64,000 nt of DNA from Paenibacillus sp. N3.4. GTDB lineage: Bacteria; Bacillota; Bacilli; Paenibacillales; NBRC-103111. Positions 17,398 to 27,019 of this stretch are shown here, piece by piece. The translations under genes and the position numbers were made by a program. The DNA lies in the NCBI RefSeq assembly GCF_008017805.1, contig NZ_VRTT01000002.1, positions 1-64,000 of the forward strand. Direction: 5' to 3'. The stretch's first letter is position 1; each line of letters starts with the position of its first letter. The notes beneath the pieces were generated by a model, which was given only the letters and a program-made list of their open reading frames with translations, was not told the origin of the DNA and made no database searches.

Positions 17398-18173
17398 GGC
17401 TCTACCTCCGAAAACTCGTCATATGCCTATCTTATGAACGAACGTCCTCAAACTTGACTCGGGGTCTATAGCCAATAGGCAGATAAGATACACCTAGCCT
17501 GAAGCTAGGTTCTCTACCATTTTGTGCTAGGGGATAAATGTGCGTCAGCTCCTATGAAATCGTGACTCGGCTATTCAGAGCTTTGCAGGCATTGTGGGCA
17601 GGAGGAGATAATCGCGAAGATTGCCATGGGTATGTCCTTACTTGTGTTGTCTACGCTAACGAACCGTAGCGTCTCTATCGACGAGAAATGAGCCTCTCCA
17701 TTCATCTAACGAACTGTAGCGACGCTATGGAGTCAATAATTAGTGAAGTTATGCGCTTTTACATGAAATAACGCGTCTGGAGTTCGTTAAAACGATAACT
17801 CTTTGTATTTTGATCAAATAAGGCTTGCTGAGTTCGTAAGGAGTCCCCGTCAAAAAAAGAAGGCCCTCAACATGTTGAAAGCCGAACCCGACGCCAAAAG
17901 CACGTTCGGAGTTGGATACAACGCTCAGAAGCTAACCATCTCCCCGGATCATACATAGGAAAATCTCAGGCAGCTGAGACTTTCTCGACACCCGGAGATT
18001 CTCCATGAAAAGAGTAACTAGTCATGACCACATTCATCGAAAAATGTCATCTTAAACGGCTTGATTCCATCCCAGCTTAACCCAAACCGAACCCAACGGG
18101 CGTGGATCCTGGGCGCGTATTGTATCGCCGCCGCATGGCGGCTGTCTACCCCTATATAAATTCTCTCGAAAAC
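17398..18173. other. gene-poor stretch with short repeats
   Basis: No coding region can be supported here. It holds a small hairpin at about 17490-17507 (ACCTAGC/GCTAGGT), two copies of a C/T-variant TCTAACGAAC motif (about 17653-17720) and related GAGTTCGT(T/A)A words at about 17780 and 17835, plus an A-run with GC-rich inverted words near 17850-17960. One short frame near 17870-17957 faintly recalls a transposase fragment but is too short to call. Confidence 0.5.
17653..17720 (+). repeat. two imperfect copies of an AACGAACYGTAGCG motif
   Basis: The words CTAACGAACCGTAGCG and CTAACGAACTGTAGCG occur about 50 bases apart, each followed by a C-rich CTAT element. They look like members of a short dispersed intergenic repeat. 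No open frame runs through them. Confidence 0.45.
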
Positions 18174-18205
18174 AAAAAAACAGCCACCGTCTCCGGTAAC
18201 TGTTC
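18174..18205 (-). terminator. intrinsic terminator after the DUF1294 gene
   Basis: On the minus strand AACAGTTACCG pairs with CGGTGGCTGTT around a GAGA loop, followed by seven T residues. It lies 13 bases after the DUF1294 stop. Confidence 0.85.
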
Positions 18206-18217
18206 TATCCCAAACTG

Positions 18218-18493
18218 CTAGACATAAATCGTAATAACAATAACGCACACCGCATTCAGAACGATAAGCAGCGGCATCCCCACGACGAACGAGGTATGCT
18301 TGGTTTTATGACGCCATGCCCGCATACCCAGCCAACCGCCGACACCGCCACCTAGAGCAGCCATGGTAAACAGACGCTTTTCCGGTACTCTGCGGCCTCC
18401 CTTTTTGGCTTGTCCCTTGTCATATCCCATTTCGATGAACGTAATCAGATTAATCAGCAGCATATACACGAGAAAATAAGTCAAGTTCCCCAC
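18218..18493 (-). CDS. DUF1294 family small membrane protein
   Basis: A 91-residue protein with membrane segments at about 5-22, 41-60 and 68-90. The family signature is the D-K-x-x-A-K-x-G-x-x-R-V-P-E area followed by L-F-x-x-A-x-x-G-G-x-x-G-x-W-L-G-M and a late H-K-T-K-H-x-x-F. DUF1294 proteins occur widely, alone or fused to cold-shock domains; their function is not established. It is a single-gene unit closed by a clear terminator. Confidence 0.9.
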   Translation of the reverse strand: MGNLTYFLVYMLLINLITFIEMGYDKGQAKKGGRRVPEKRLFTMAALGGGVGGWLGMRAWRHKTKHTSFVVGMPLLIVLNAVCVIVITIYV

Positions 18494-18584
18494 ACCTTCA
18501 TTTCAAAAGAAATAGCCCCTCTCCTACTATCTTAAAAGCGAACGCGCGCAGGGTCAACTTTTATCGAACCGAAAGTGGAAGTAG

Positions 18585-19397
18585 TCATCTTTCCATCATT
18601 TGAATACCTTGAAACAATGTCGCCATATACAAGCTATCCGAGTTGCAATCGATGTCGGTAACCGGATAACCGAGTTTAACAGAAATCAGCGTAATTTGGT
18701 TCCGAATATAGCTGATACGGTAAAGACCCCGATCTGAGCAAACAAATACCTCCGCGCCTTTCGTTACTAAAGAAAAAAGAAATAAATGCGGAAAACGAAT
18801 AAGTTCGAATCCCCCCTTCTTGTCCCCCTGCAGCAGCGCACCATCTTCCGTAACGCCCAAAATATGTCCCCGGTAAACGGCAAGTCCCGTCACCGCTTGC
18901 TCCAAAGTAAAGTCCATCCAGCTCCCCATCAATCGATCATAAACGGCTAGTCCACTATCCAGTGCGAGAATCATGTAGGCTGGATAACAAAGAAAGTCAT
19001 ATACCATCGCATGAGAATAGGCTGTTTTTTGCCAACCGGTCGATGATTTGCACCACAAACCGTACGGGGTTCCAGCCCATTCTTGACCGTTCACTTCTTT
19101 ATATTGATAGCAGCCGAGGGCAAGCTCTGTATCATGCCACAGCTGCTGATTCATATCGAATTCAAACAGTCCTTTGTTCGCGCAAGCAAAAAGATGAGCA
19201 TCCTGGACGATGAGACGGTTCACATGAATGCCTTCAGGCAGCCCGCTAAGAAGTCCCTCCCAGTCGCCTTCTTTCTGCTTAAAAAACACGCCTTTGCCCA
19301 TGGGAGCTGCGACTAACGTTTCATGATTAAAAATTTTAATCGAAGAAAAATGAAATAAAAAGTCGTCCGTACCATCCTTCGGGGAACGCTGCTGCAC
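18585..19397 (-). CDS. Fur-regulated propeller-like protein of unknown function
   Basis: A 270-residue protein without signal peptide or membrane segment. The sequence is a series of about 40-residue blocks with hydrophobic beta strands and small turns (LVAAPMGKGVF, LFACANKGLFEF, EWAGTPYGLW, ILALDSGLAVYD, ILGVTEDGALL, VFVCSDRGLYRI, LYMATLFQGIQ). This is the pattern of a WD40- or two-component-regulator-like beta propeller, about six to seven blades. I do not recognise a named family. AAGGAG lies 8 bases before the GTG start. A Fur box sits in the promoter spacer, so the gene should be induced by iron limitation. It is a one-gene unit. Confidence 0.75.
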   Translation of the reverse strand: MQQRSPKDGTDDFLFHFSSIKIFNHETLVAAPMGKGVFFKQKEGDWEGLLSGLPEGIHVNRLIVQDAHLFACANKGLFEFDMNQQLWHDTELALGCYQYKEVNGQEWAGTPYGLWCKSSTGWQKTAYSHAMVYDFLCYPAYMILALDSGLAVYDRLMGSWMDFTLEQAVTGLAVYRGHILGVTEDGALLQGDKKGGFELIRFPHLFLFSLVTKGAEVFVCSDRGLYRISYIRNQITLISVKLGYPVTDIDCNSDSLYMATLFQGIQMMER

Positions 19398-19463
19398 AAA
19401 ATCAGCTCCTTCTTCTCACGCAATCAATTCTTGCGATCCATAATTATCTCCCCCATCTTAATT

Positions 19464-19482
19464 GATAATGATTATCATTGTC
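19464..19482 (-). promoter_or_regulatory. Fur box inside a sigma-A promoter
   Basis: GATAATGATTATCATTGTC matches 18 of 19 positions of the classic Fur box. Read on the minus strand it lies between a -35 TTGACA and a -10 like TTAAGAT, with 17 bases of spacing. Repression by iron-loaded Fur is expected for the propeller-like gene downstream. Confidence 0.88.
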
Positions 19483-19503
19483 AAATTTTGATTGCAGACT
19501 CAC

Positions 19504-19552
19504 CAAAAAGCACCCTAGTACCTGGGCAACAGCCCAAATCCTAAGATGCTTT
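19504..19552 (-). terminator. intrinsic terminator after the fucosidase gene
   Basis: On the minus strand a long imperfect stem (AAAGCATCTTAGGATTTGGGC with its inverse) closes on a short loop and is followed by five T residues. It lies just beyond the stop of the GH29 gene. Confidence 0.85.
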
Positions 19553-19558
19553 GAGACT

Positions 19559-20878
19559 TTAGAGCAGCTCCAATTCCACAACTGTAGCTCTCTTATCAGG
19601 CAGCGGATAGCTTGCAGACTCCGGTTTCGCAAAGCTGAGGAACGCATCATTCGGATATTGCGCAGCGTTCCAAGGTCGACTAAGAAAGAGCTCCGAACCG
19701 TCAGCCAGCAGTCTGGCTTTCTTTACTTTGCCAGCTAGCCCGCTCAGGTTAATAGGACCCACGCTTTCTTCGAACAAGTGGGCATACAGCAGATTACCCT
19801 TTTGGGTGTATCTGCCCCACTCGGGCTTCAGCCAACTGGCTTGCCCGCAGCCGTAAATGCTGTCGCCATTTTTCTGCATCCAATCTCCGATCTCCGCCAA
19901 AATGTCCAGTGACTCCTTCGGAATCTCGCCGAGCGCATTAGGCCCCACATTCAAGAGCATATTCCCATTTTTGCTGACGCACTCTACCAGCTTACGGATA
20001 ACGGTAGTCGGAGATTTATATTGAAAATCTTGGGCGGCATATCCCCAGTTATTGTTCAATGTGATACAGGCTTCCCACGGAAGCGGATTGCCCTCCTCAT
20101 CGGTCACACCCTGCGGAGGAATAATCTGCTCCGGTGAAGCAAAGTCACCCGAATAGCTGAGTGGATTGTTCGTGTAGATACTTCCGCCTTCCTCACCGCT
20201 TGCATCCAAGCGATTGTCTACGATGATATGAGGCTGCAGCGAACGAATCATCGCCATTAGCTCAGCCGCTTTCCACGCCTCCCCTTTCATGTGTTCGTAG
20301 GAGAAATCAAACCACATGATGTCCAGCTTGCCGTAGTTCATCAGCAATTCTTTTACTTGCCCATGCATATACTGTATATATCGCTCGAACGTCTCCGGAT
20401 TTCTTGCGTAGTTCTCGTTGTTCCGCATCGGATGAATCCGATCTCCATAAGCGGGGTAATCCTCATGATGCCAATCAAGTAATGAATAATAGAGTCCGAC
20501 CTTTAAGCCCTCTGCCCGAAACGCATCGATAAATTCGCGAACCAAATCACGTCCGGATCTTGTATTCATTGACTTATAATCCGTGAGAGCGCTATCAAAC
20601 AAACAAAACCCGTCATGATGCTTCGCCGTCAATACAGCATACTTCATCCCCGCTTGCTTCGCTGCCCGAGCCCATGCCTTAGGGTCATAACGGACAGGAT
20701 CAAACTGATCATAATACGTCTGATAATCCTCTACCGACATGCGTTCCGTACTGCGTACCCATTCTCCTCTGGCCGGAATCGCGTATAGGCCCCAATGAAT
20801 AAACATACCGAATCGATCCTGCAGAAACCACTGCGTACGCGCTGTTCTTTCTTGAATAATCGGATGATGGTTCGTCAT
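19559..20878 (-). CDS. alpha-L-fucosidase, glycoside hydrolase family 29
   Basis: A 439-residue cytoplasmic enzyme predicted to release L-fucose from fucosylated sugars. GH29 marks are FGMFIHWGLYA near the N-terminus, KYAVLTAKHHDGFCLFDS near 80-97, and D-I-M-W-F-D-F, which should carry the nucleophile aspartate. The C-terminal part contains N-M-L-L-N-V-G-P. There is no signal peptide, so substrates would be imported. I chose the ATG at 20878 because AAAGGTG lies 8 bases before it; a GTG three codons earlier is inside that site. A divergently transcribed AraC regulator starts 130 bases away and probably controls it. Confidence 0.92.
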   Translation of the reverse strand: MTNHHPIIQERTARTQWFLQDRFGMFIHWGLYAIPARGEWVRSTERMSVEDYQTYYDQFDPVRYDPKAWARAAKQAGMKYAVLTAKHHDGFCLFDSALTDYKSMNTRSGRDLVREFIDAFRAEGLKVGLYYSLLDWHHEDYPAYGDRIHPMRNNENYARNPETFERYIQYMHGQVKELLMNYGKLDIMWFDFSYEHMKGEAWKAAELMAMIRSLQPHIIVDNRLDASGEEGGSIYTNNPLSYSGDFASPEQIIPPQGVTDEEGNPLPWEACITLNNNWGYAAQDFQYKSPTTVIRKLVECVSKNGNMLLNVGPNALGEIPKESLDILAEIGDWMQKNGDSIYGCGQASWLKPEWGRYTQKGNLLYAHLFEESVGPINLSGLAGKVKKARLLADGSELFLSRPWNAAQYPNDAFLSFAKPESASYPLPDKRATVVELELL

Positions 20879-21008
20879 CTGCTGCACACCTTTCGTCTTT
20901 AAAATCGCTTGTAAACTTCACAGCTTTAGTCTACCAACCCTGTGCTATAATAGACAGGTACGAAACTAACCTCCATAAGGATATAATTAACATTCTCAGG
21001 TGAGCACA

Positions 21009-21881
21009 ATGATGAATTCGCAGCAAACGACATTCCTATCGGACCTTCTTCAGAACCTTCAGATTCATATTTTGGAAGCTCATCTTACGCAGTGTACCGC
21101 TTCGTGGCAAATGTTGGATTTTACACCCGAGTATAACAAGCTGTATTGGATTTTGGATGGGGAAGGCTGGCTTAAAGTCGAGAACCAAGAACTGAATCTC
21201 CTGCCAGGGCAGCTAGGCTTGATTCCCGCTCATGCGATGCAGTCCTATTCAACGATCAGCAACCGTCCTTATTTGAAATATTGGTGCCATTTCACAGCTC
21301 ATATCGGCTCTTTTGATTTATTTCAATGGTTGGACATTCCTTTATACATTGATGTACGGCATAACGAGCAAATGACGGCCTGGTTTCAAGAGCTCACTGC
21401 CCTGCATCACGAACCTTCGCTAACTTCCCGTTTGCGAGAAAAAGCGGTCCTACTTCAAATCCTTTCCGCATACCTGGAAGCGGTTCCTGTCCAGATCCTG
21501 CAAAAACGCACTGATGAAATGGACCGACTCGGCCAATTGCGGCAATTCATTGAACAGAATCTTCATAAGAGCATCACCGTGGAACAAATGGCCAAGTCCG
21601 TTCATCTCCACCCCAACTACTTGATCAAATATTTTAAAAAGCATTTTGGCATGCCTCCCGCCAAATACATGCAGCGCAAGCGCATCGACAAGGCCAAATT
21701 TCTACTCACGACCACCTCGCTGAGTATGAAAGAAATTGCCGAGCAGACCGGATATGAGGATACCAACCATTTCGCCAAAAGCTTTCGCAAAGACACCGGT
21801 TTTCCCCCTACGGAATATCGAATGAATGTGCATGGGGGAAAACATAACAGCAGCACAAAAAACGCTAGGAACAGTGACTGA
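21009..21881 (+). CDS. AraC-family transcriptional regulator
   Basis: About 290 residues. The N-terminal half (to about 170) is a cupin-like sugar-binding domain with LLPGQLGLIPAHA. The C-terminal half has two helix-turn-helix units: SITVEQMAKSVHLHPNYLIKYF and SMKEIAEQTGYEDTNHFAKSFR. It is divergent from the GH29 fucosidase and probably activates it in response to a sugar. AGGTGA precedes two consecutive ATG codons (21009, 21012); either could start. A GTG at 21000 overlaps the ribosome binding site. The stop codon lies inside the terminator stem. Confidence 0.92.
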   Translation: MMNSQQTTFLSDLLQNLQIHILEAHLTQCTASWQMLDFTPEYNKLYWILDGEGWLKVENQELNLLPGQLGLIPAHAMQSYSTISNRPYLKYWCHFTAHIGSFDLFQWLDIPLYIDVRHNEQMTAWFQELTALHHEPSLTSRLREKAVLLQILSAYLEAVPVQILQKRTDEMDRLGQLRQFIEQNLHKSITVEQMAKSVHLHPNYLIKYFKKHFGMPPAKYMQRKRIDKAKFLLTTTSLSMKEIAEQTGYEDTNHFAKSFRKDTGFPPTEYRMNVHGGKHNSSTKNARNSD

Positions 21882-21908
21882 TCGCCATCAGTCCGTCCTA
21901 GCGTTTTT
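21857..21908. terminator. bidirectional terminator between the araC-type gene and recG
   Basis: AAAAACGCTAGGA and TCCTAGCGTTTTT form a 13-bp stem, with a second inner stem (ACTGAT/ATCAGT). A-run and T-run flanks make it symmetric. Confidence 0.92.
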
Positions 21909-21933
21909 ATTTCACAGAAAGCGGCGTTTAAGG

Positions 21934-23979
21934 TTAATCCAGCACTTCGCTTTCAAAAATTTGGGCCCGCTGCAAGTAGGCCCTGAGCGGCATGAACGAA
22001 GCCCCTGTCCAAAAGGTCGAGTCGCTCACAAGCTCTGCCGCATCATCGCGCGCCTGCTCCATGACCTCGAAATCAGCCATCATATCGGCGATGCGAAATT
22101 CCGGCAGCCCGCTCTGCTTCGTGCCGAAGAAATCGCCGGGGCCGCGCAGCTCCAGATCGCGTCGGGCGATTTCGAAACCGTCCGTTGTGTCCGTCATCGC
22201 CTTCATACGCTCCTTGCCGACCTCGGTCTTGGGGTCGGCGATGAGCACGCAGTAGGACTGGTGCTCACCGCGACCGACCCGTCCGCGCAGCTGATGCAGC
22301 TGTGACAGGCCGAAGCGGTCGGCGTCGTAAATGACCATCAGCGTGGCGTTCGGCACGTCCACGCCGACCTCAATGACCGTGGTGGACACGAGTGCCTCCA
22401 AAGTACCTTCCTTGAATGCTCGCATGATAGCTTCCTTCTCCTGCGCGCTCATACGCCCGTGCAGCAGACCAATGCGCATCTGCGGAAAGTGCTGTTGCAA
22501 TTGAATGTGGACATCGATCGCATTCTGCACATCCAGCTTTTCCGACTCTTCAATAAGCGGACAAATCACGTACGCCTGTCGTCCCGCAGCGACTTCGCGT
22601 TGAATGAAGCCAAGTACGCGCTCCAGCATCGCGTGCTGCACCGCATAAGTCTTGATCGGCTTACGCCCCTTCGGCAGCTCGCGCAGCGTCGACACGTCCA
22701 TGTCGCCGAAGGCAGTAATCGCCAGCGTGCGGGGAATCGGTGTCGCGGTCATCGTCAGCACATCGGGATTCATTCCTTTGCGCCGCAGGATGCTGCGCTG
22801 GTTCACGCCGAAGCGATGCTGCTCATCGGTCACTACCAGCCCAAGCTGACGGAAGTAGACGTCCTCCTGGATCAGGGCATGCGTGCCAACGAGCACGTCG
22901 ATCATGCCCATCTGCAAGGAAGCGAGCAAGTCCCGCCGCCGGCGGTCGGTGGAGCTGCCTGTCAGCAGCGCAACCTGCAGGCCGTAGGGCTCGAACAGGC
23001 TGTCCAGCGAGCGCTTATGCTGCTCGGCCAGAATCTCTGTCGGCACCATCAGCGCGCCCTGGTAGCCGGCCTTCACCGTCGCGTAGAGGCCTATGGCCGC
23101 GACGATTGTCTTTCCCGCACCGACATCGCCTTGCAGCAGTCGGTTCATGCTATACGGCTCCTGCATATCATGCAGGAGCTCAGCCACGACCTGCTTCTGC
23201 GACTCCGTCAGCTGGAAGGGGAGAGCGCGCACGAAGGCGCGCACAGCAGGCAAATCCACCTGCTGCTTCAATCCGTCCACGCGACTGCGTGTCACCGCGC
23301 GGTAAGCCTGCAGCTTGAGCTGGAACAGGAACAGCTCCTCGTAGACCATACGCCTGCGCGCCTGCTTCCCTTCCTCCACGCCGCTTGGCGTGTGGATGAC
23401 GGCCAGCGCCTTGCTGCGCGGCATAAACCCATACCGGATCGTTATACTCTCCGGCAGCACTTCACTGATCATGGCGCTGTACTGCGTCAGCGCCTGCTGA
23501 ATGACCTTACGCATCCATTTTTGCGTGATCGAGCCCGCAACCGAATATACCGGCTGGATCGTGCCGGTATTCGAATCGTTTTGTCCGGGAAACTCGGAAT
23601 CGGACACACTCATTTGCCTGCGCCTGCCATCCCACTTGCCGGTGAGAATAATTTCCTGCTGCGGTCGCAGGCGATCCTTCAAAAAGTGGCGGTTGAACCA
23701 CACCGCCGTCAGCAGAAAATCATCGACCATCACCTTGCAGGATAGCCGAGATTTGCCGCTGTAGCGCTGAAGTACCGGCTCCCCGATGATGAAGCCTTTT
23801 ACTGTAACGCGATCCCCGTCCTTCACACCTGCTAAATCCCTGACCGTGTAGTCCTCATAACGGAACGGCACATACTCAAGCAAATCCATAACGGTAAAAA
23901 CGCCCATGGCGTTCAGCTCAAGCACTTTCTGAGCACCGACACCATGGACTCCCCGTACTTCACATTGATTTAAATCCAT
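21934..23979 (-). CDS. recG: ATP-dependent DNA helicase RecG
   Basis: A superfamily 2 helicase that remodels stalled replication forks and recombination intermediates. It is 681 residues, the usual size. A wedge/OB domain occupies about 1-230. The helicase core has Walker A GDVGAGKT, the DEQHRFG box, T-A-T-P-I-P-R-T and the late VGRGEHQSYC. The frame is open for 53 more codons upstream, but that part overlaps degV and lacks RecG similarity. The ATG at 23979 (M-D-L-N-Q-C-E-V) lies 5 bases after the degV stop. B. subtilis recG also follows the yloUV genes. Confidence 0.96.
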   Translation of the reverse strand: MDLNQCEVRGVHGVGAQKVLELNAMGVFTVMDLLEYVPFRYEDYTVRDLAGVKDGDRVTVKGFIIGEPVLQRYSGKSRLSCKVMVDDFLLTAVWFNRHFLKDRLRPQQEIILTGKWDGRRRQMSVSDSEFPGQNDSNTGTIQPVYSVAGSITQKWMRKVIQQALTQYSAMISEVLPESITIRYGFMPRSKALAVIHTPSGVEEGKQARRRMVYEELFLFQLKLQAYRAVTRSRVDGLKQQVDLPAVRAFVRALPFQLTESQKQVVAELLHDMQEPYSMNRLLQGDVGAGKTIVAAIGLYATVKAGYQGALMVPTEILAEQHKRSLDSLFEPYGLQVALLTGSSTDRRRRDLLASLQMGMIDVLVGTHALIQEDVYFRQLGLVVTDEQHRFGVNQRSILRRKGMNPDVLTMTATPIPRTLAITAFGDMDVSTLRELPKGRKPIKTYAVQHAMLERVLGFIQREVAAGRQAYVICPLIEESEKLDVQNAIDVHIQLQQHFPQMRIGLLHGRMSAQEKEAIMRAFKEGTLEALVSTTVIEVGVDVPNATLMVIYDADRFGLSQLHQLRGRVGRGEHQSYCVLIADPKTEVGKERMKAMTDTTDGFEIARRDLELRGPGDFFGTKQSGLPEFRIADMMADFEVMEQARDDAAELVSDSTFWTGASFMPLRAYLQRAQIFESEVLD

Positions 23980-23983
23980 CGCC

Positions 23984-24840
23984 CTACACCGTGCTAACGA
24001 ACGCTGCAATCGTACCAGGACCCGCGTGTGCGCCAATAACAGGACCAAGCGTAATATAGTCCGCATTCTGCACCGCAAAGTGCTGCATAACCGCCTCGCG
24101 CAGTTGTTCCGCGCCTTCCAAGTTGTTTGCATGAGCAATATGTAAGGTTACTATGTTGCGTCCCGCTAAATCGATCCTGAGCAGTTCAAGAATACGTGCT
24201 ATCGCTTTCTTATGACCGCGAACTTTATCAATGGCCGCTACTTGGCCATCCCGATCCAAGGAAAGAATCGGCTTAATATTAAGCAAGGAACCAAAGAGCG
24301 CGGATGCTTTACCGATTCTTCCGCCTTTTTGCAAAACTCTAGCGTATCTACGAGAAAATAAATGTAAAAGTTCTCTCTCAGGGTTTGCACAAGGTGCAAT
24401 ATCTGATCTGCACTTTGTCCCTCACTTGCTGCTTTCGCAGCAGCTACAACAAGTGCGCCAATGCCATAAGAAGCCGAGCATGAATCCACCACATGGACCT
24501 TGCCCGCTGAATCTTCAAGCATGTTAGAAGCTAGCAGAGCGGATTGATAGGTCCCGCTTAGCGTCGAGGCTAGATGAATGGAGATAATTTCCGTATCCGG
24601 CTCTTCGAGCAGCTTCTCATACAAGCTCAGAAACTCTGCCGGAGACGGCTGTGACGTTCTCGGAAAATGAGTGGATGCCTGCAGCTTCGGATAAAACTCT
24701 TCCGACTGCAAAGTCACGGTATCTAAATAATCCTCATCACCAAAATGAATCTTAAGCGGCACCATCTCAATATGAAGCTCCTGCCTGAGTGCCAATGGGA
24801 TATCGGCCGTGCTATCCGTTACGATACGAATATGTTTCAA
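23984..24840 (-). CDS. DegV family fatty-acid-binding protein (FakB), one frame break
   Basis: DegV/FakB proteins bind a fatty acid and present it to the kinase FakA for phosphorylation and entry into phospholipid synthesis. The start IRIVTDSTADIP and the lipid-contact motif S-T-L-S-G-T-Y-Q-S-A are clear. The frame breaks at about 24333-24336, where V-D-T-L-E-F should run into L-Q-K-G-G-R-I-G-K-A. One T is missing from a T-run. Restored length is 285 residues, normal. The adjoining upstream gene is fakA, its functional partner. The break is probably a reading error. Confidence 0.9.
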
Positions 24841-24888
24841 CAGGACTCACTCCATTTCCTATTTTACTCCATGCCTGTACCTGTTTTC

Positions 24889-26630
24889 TTATTCGACAGA
24901 GAACAGGTAGGCATACAAAGGCTGTCCGCCTGGATGAAGTTCTACTTCGATTTGGGGATAAAGCACCTGGATGAAAGCCTCAAGCTCCTCGGTTTCTTCT
25001 TCCGAAGCATCTTGACCGGTGAGGATCGTCACGATCTCACTGCTTTCCTCAATCATTTCTTCCAGCAGCTTTTTGCAGGCGTCAAGAAGGCTCGACTGCG
25101 AAGACACAATACGGCCGTCTTGGATACCGATGAAATGTCCCTGCTTGATATCCATGCCATCCATGTTCGTGTCTCGCACAGCATAGGTCACTTGGCCCGA
25201 TTTAACACGTGCCAGAGATTCATTCATGGCTTCCGTATTCGTCTTGGCATCGGCCTTCTCTTGGAAGGCAAAATCGCCGCAAGACCTTGCGGTATCGATT
25301 TGGAAGGAATCACAATAAGCGTCTTACCCTCTACGAGCTCGGTCGCTTGCTGAGCAGCCAAAATAATATTGGAGTTGTTCGGTAATACATAAATGGTCTG
25401 TGCATCAATACTGTTAACCGCTTTGACAATATCTTCTGTGCTTGGGTTCATCGTTTGCCCACCGGACAGAACGACATCCACACCTACACTGGATAATATA
25501 TCTGTAATTCCATCACCAAGCGCAACGGCGACGAAGCCGTAAGCCTTACTTGGTGCCTGCACGGCTAACGTCGGGGCAGCAAAGGATTCCGGAGCCTCGT
25601 ATCCTTCCGCCATATCTTCTAATATATGTGAATGCTGATCGCGCATATTTTCGATTTTGATACGACTCAAAGCACCGTAATTCATGGCTTGGTTCATAAC
25701 TTCACCCGGATATTCCGCGTGAATATGAACTTTCACTAATTCCTCATCAGCCACAACGAGAAGAGAATCGCCGAGCTTGCTCAATTGGTCGCGGAATCGG
25801 CCTTCATCAAATGTGAGTCCTTTGACCTTGCCCGGAGCAATGGTGAGCATGAATTCCGTGCAATAGCCAAATTCAATATCCTCCGTGGCGAGATGCGCTT
25901 GTGCAGGCATATGAGCATGCACTTCCTTCGCCAAATTCATCCCGGGAACGAGCGAAACCTCACCGATTGTCGTATCCATGGTTGCGTAATCGTCGGTCAC
26001 CTCACAATCACCTCCGCTTAACGCAGCTACGAAGCCCTCATAGACGCATACGAGTCCTTGCCCTCCAGCATCTACCACACCCACCTGTTTGAGCACAGCG
26101 AGCTGCTCAGGCGTTCTGGCGAGCGCCTCTTTAGCCTTGGTCAGAACTTCCTGCATAAAATCAAGATGATCTCCTCCGCGGCGGTATTGTACCGCATGCT
26201 TAGCCGCTTCTTTGGACACGGTTAATATCGTTCCTTCAACAGGTTTCACCACTGCCTTGTATGCGGTCTCTACGCCTTGCTGCAGCGCAGCCGCGAATTG
26301 CTGTACATTCACGCTCTCAAGATCATGCACATGCTTGGCGAATCCACGAAACAGCTGTGACAAAATTACCCCTGAGTTGCCTCTGGCGCCCATTAGTAAA
26401 CCTTTGGACAATGCATCTGCTGCTTTCCCAATATGAGAGGATGGCTTCTTCTTCAGTTCCTCACAACCTGCTGTGAGTGTTAAATTCATGTTGGTGCCGG
26501 TATCTCCGTCGGGTACAGGGAATACATTTAATCCGTTAACCCTTTCAACATTCCTGCGAAGGTTATCCGCACCCGCCAAGACCATAGCAGTGAAGTCATT
26601 TCCATTTATTGAAATAAAGCGCTTACTCAA
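24889..26630 (-). CDS. fakA: fatty acid kinase catalytic subunit FakA (YloV), one frame break
   Basis: FakA has an N-terminal DhaL-type kinase domain with the nucleotide and metal motif P-V-P-D-G-D-T-G-T-N-M near 38-48 and GARGNSGVILSQ near 80-91. A middle domain and a C-terminal DegV-contact domain ending LYAYLFSVE follow. The frame breaks near 25270 (A-A-I-L should continue A-F-Q-E-K-A-D-A). One base is missing; restored length is 580 residues. It sits between yloU and degV, 29 bases after yloU. B. subtilis has the same yloU-yloV order. Confidence 0.93.
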
Positions 26631-26659
26631 AGCAATTCTCCTTCCCAGTTACCGGGCTT

Positions 26660-27019
26660 TTATTTAGCTACACGAACGCCTTGAACAAAAATGTTCACAT
26701 CATCCACATGAAGCCCCACAACTTCGTTCAAAATATATTTAACTTTGGTTTGAACATTGCCTGCGACTACGGATATTTTGGTTCCATAGCTGACAATAAT
26801 ATAGAGATCAATTTCGAGTCGTCCATTTTCCCGACGCACTTCGACACCGCGGCTTAAATTATCTCGCCCCAAAAGTTCCGCTATTCCGTCTTTCAGCTGT
26901 TTTCTCGTAGCCATGCCAACAAGTCCATAACAATCTAACGCGGCGGATCCGGCCAGAGTTGAAATCACTTCATTGGTAATATACACTTTTCCATACTCGG
27001 TTGTGAGTTCAATTGCCAT
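26660..27019 (-). CDS. yloU: Asp23/Gls24 family protein YloU
   Basis: A 119-residue Asp23-family protein. Family marks are Y-G-K-V-Y-I-T-N-E-V-I near the start, G-L-V-G-M, and the late V-K-Y-I-L-N-E-V-V-G-L with V-x-I-F-V-Q-G-V. Members are linked to envelope stress and membrane-associated complexes; exact function is not settled. First gene of the yloU-fakA-degV-recG run and divergent from rpmB. Confidence 0.93.
   Translation of the reverse strand: MAIELTTEYGKVYITNEVISTLAGSAALDCYGLVGMATRKQLKDGIAELLGRDNLSRGVEVRRENGRLEIDLYIIVSYGTKISVVAGNVQTKVKYILNEVVGLHVDDVNIFVQGVRVAK

Noticed and set aside
12500-17400. Mobile element suggested by the two SOS promoter copies
   Set aside because: No integrase, transposase or flanking repeats; ileS and csaA between the copies are ordinary chromosomal genes.
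17869-17957. Short frame recalling an IS1182-type transposase fragment
   Set aside because: Fewer than 30 codons, only a loose motif, no inverted repeats or target duplication nearby.
18018-18248. 76-codon open frame on the minus strand
   Set aside because: It overlaps the DUF1294 gene end and contains that gene's intrinsic terminator; no ribosome binding site and no family resemblance.
22459-23745. 428-codon open frame on the plus strand
   Set aside because: Lies entirely opposite recG, in GC-rich sequence; peptide is His/Arg/Gln-rich with no fold-like pattern.
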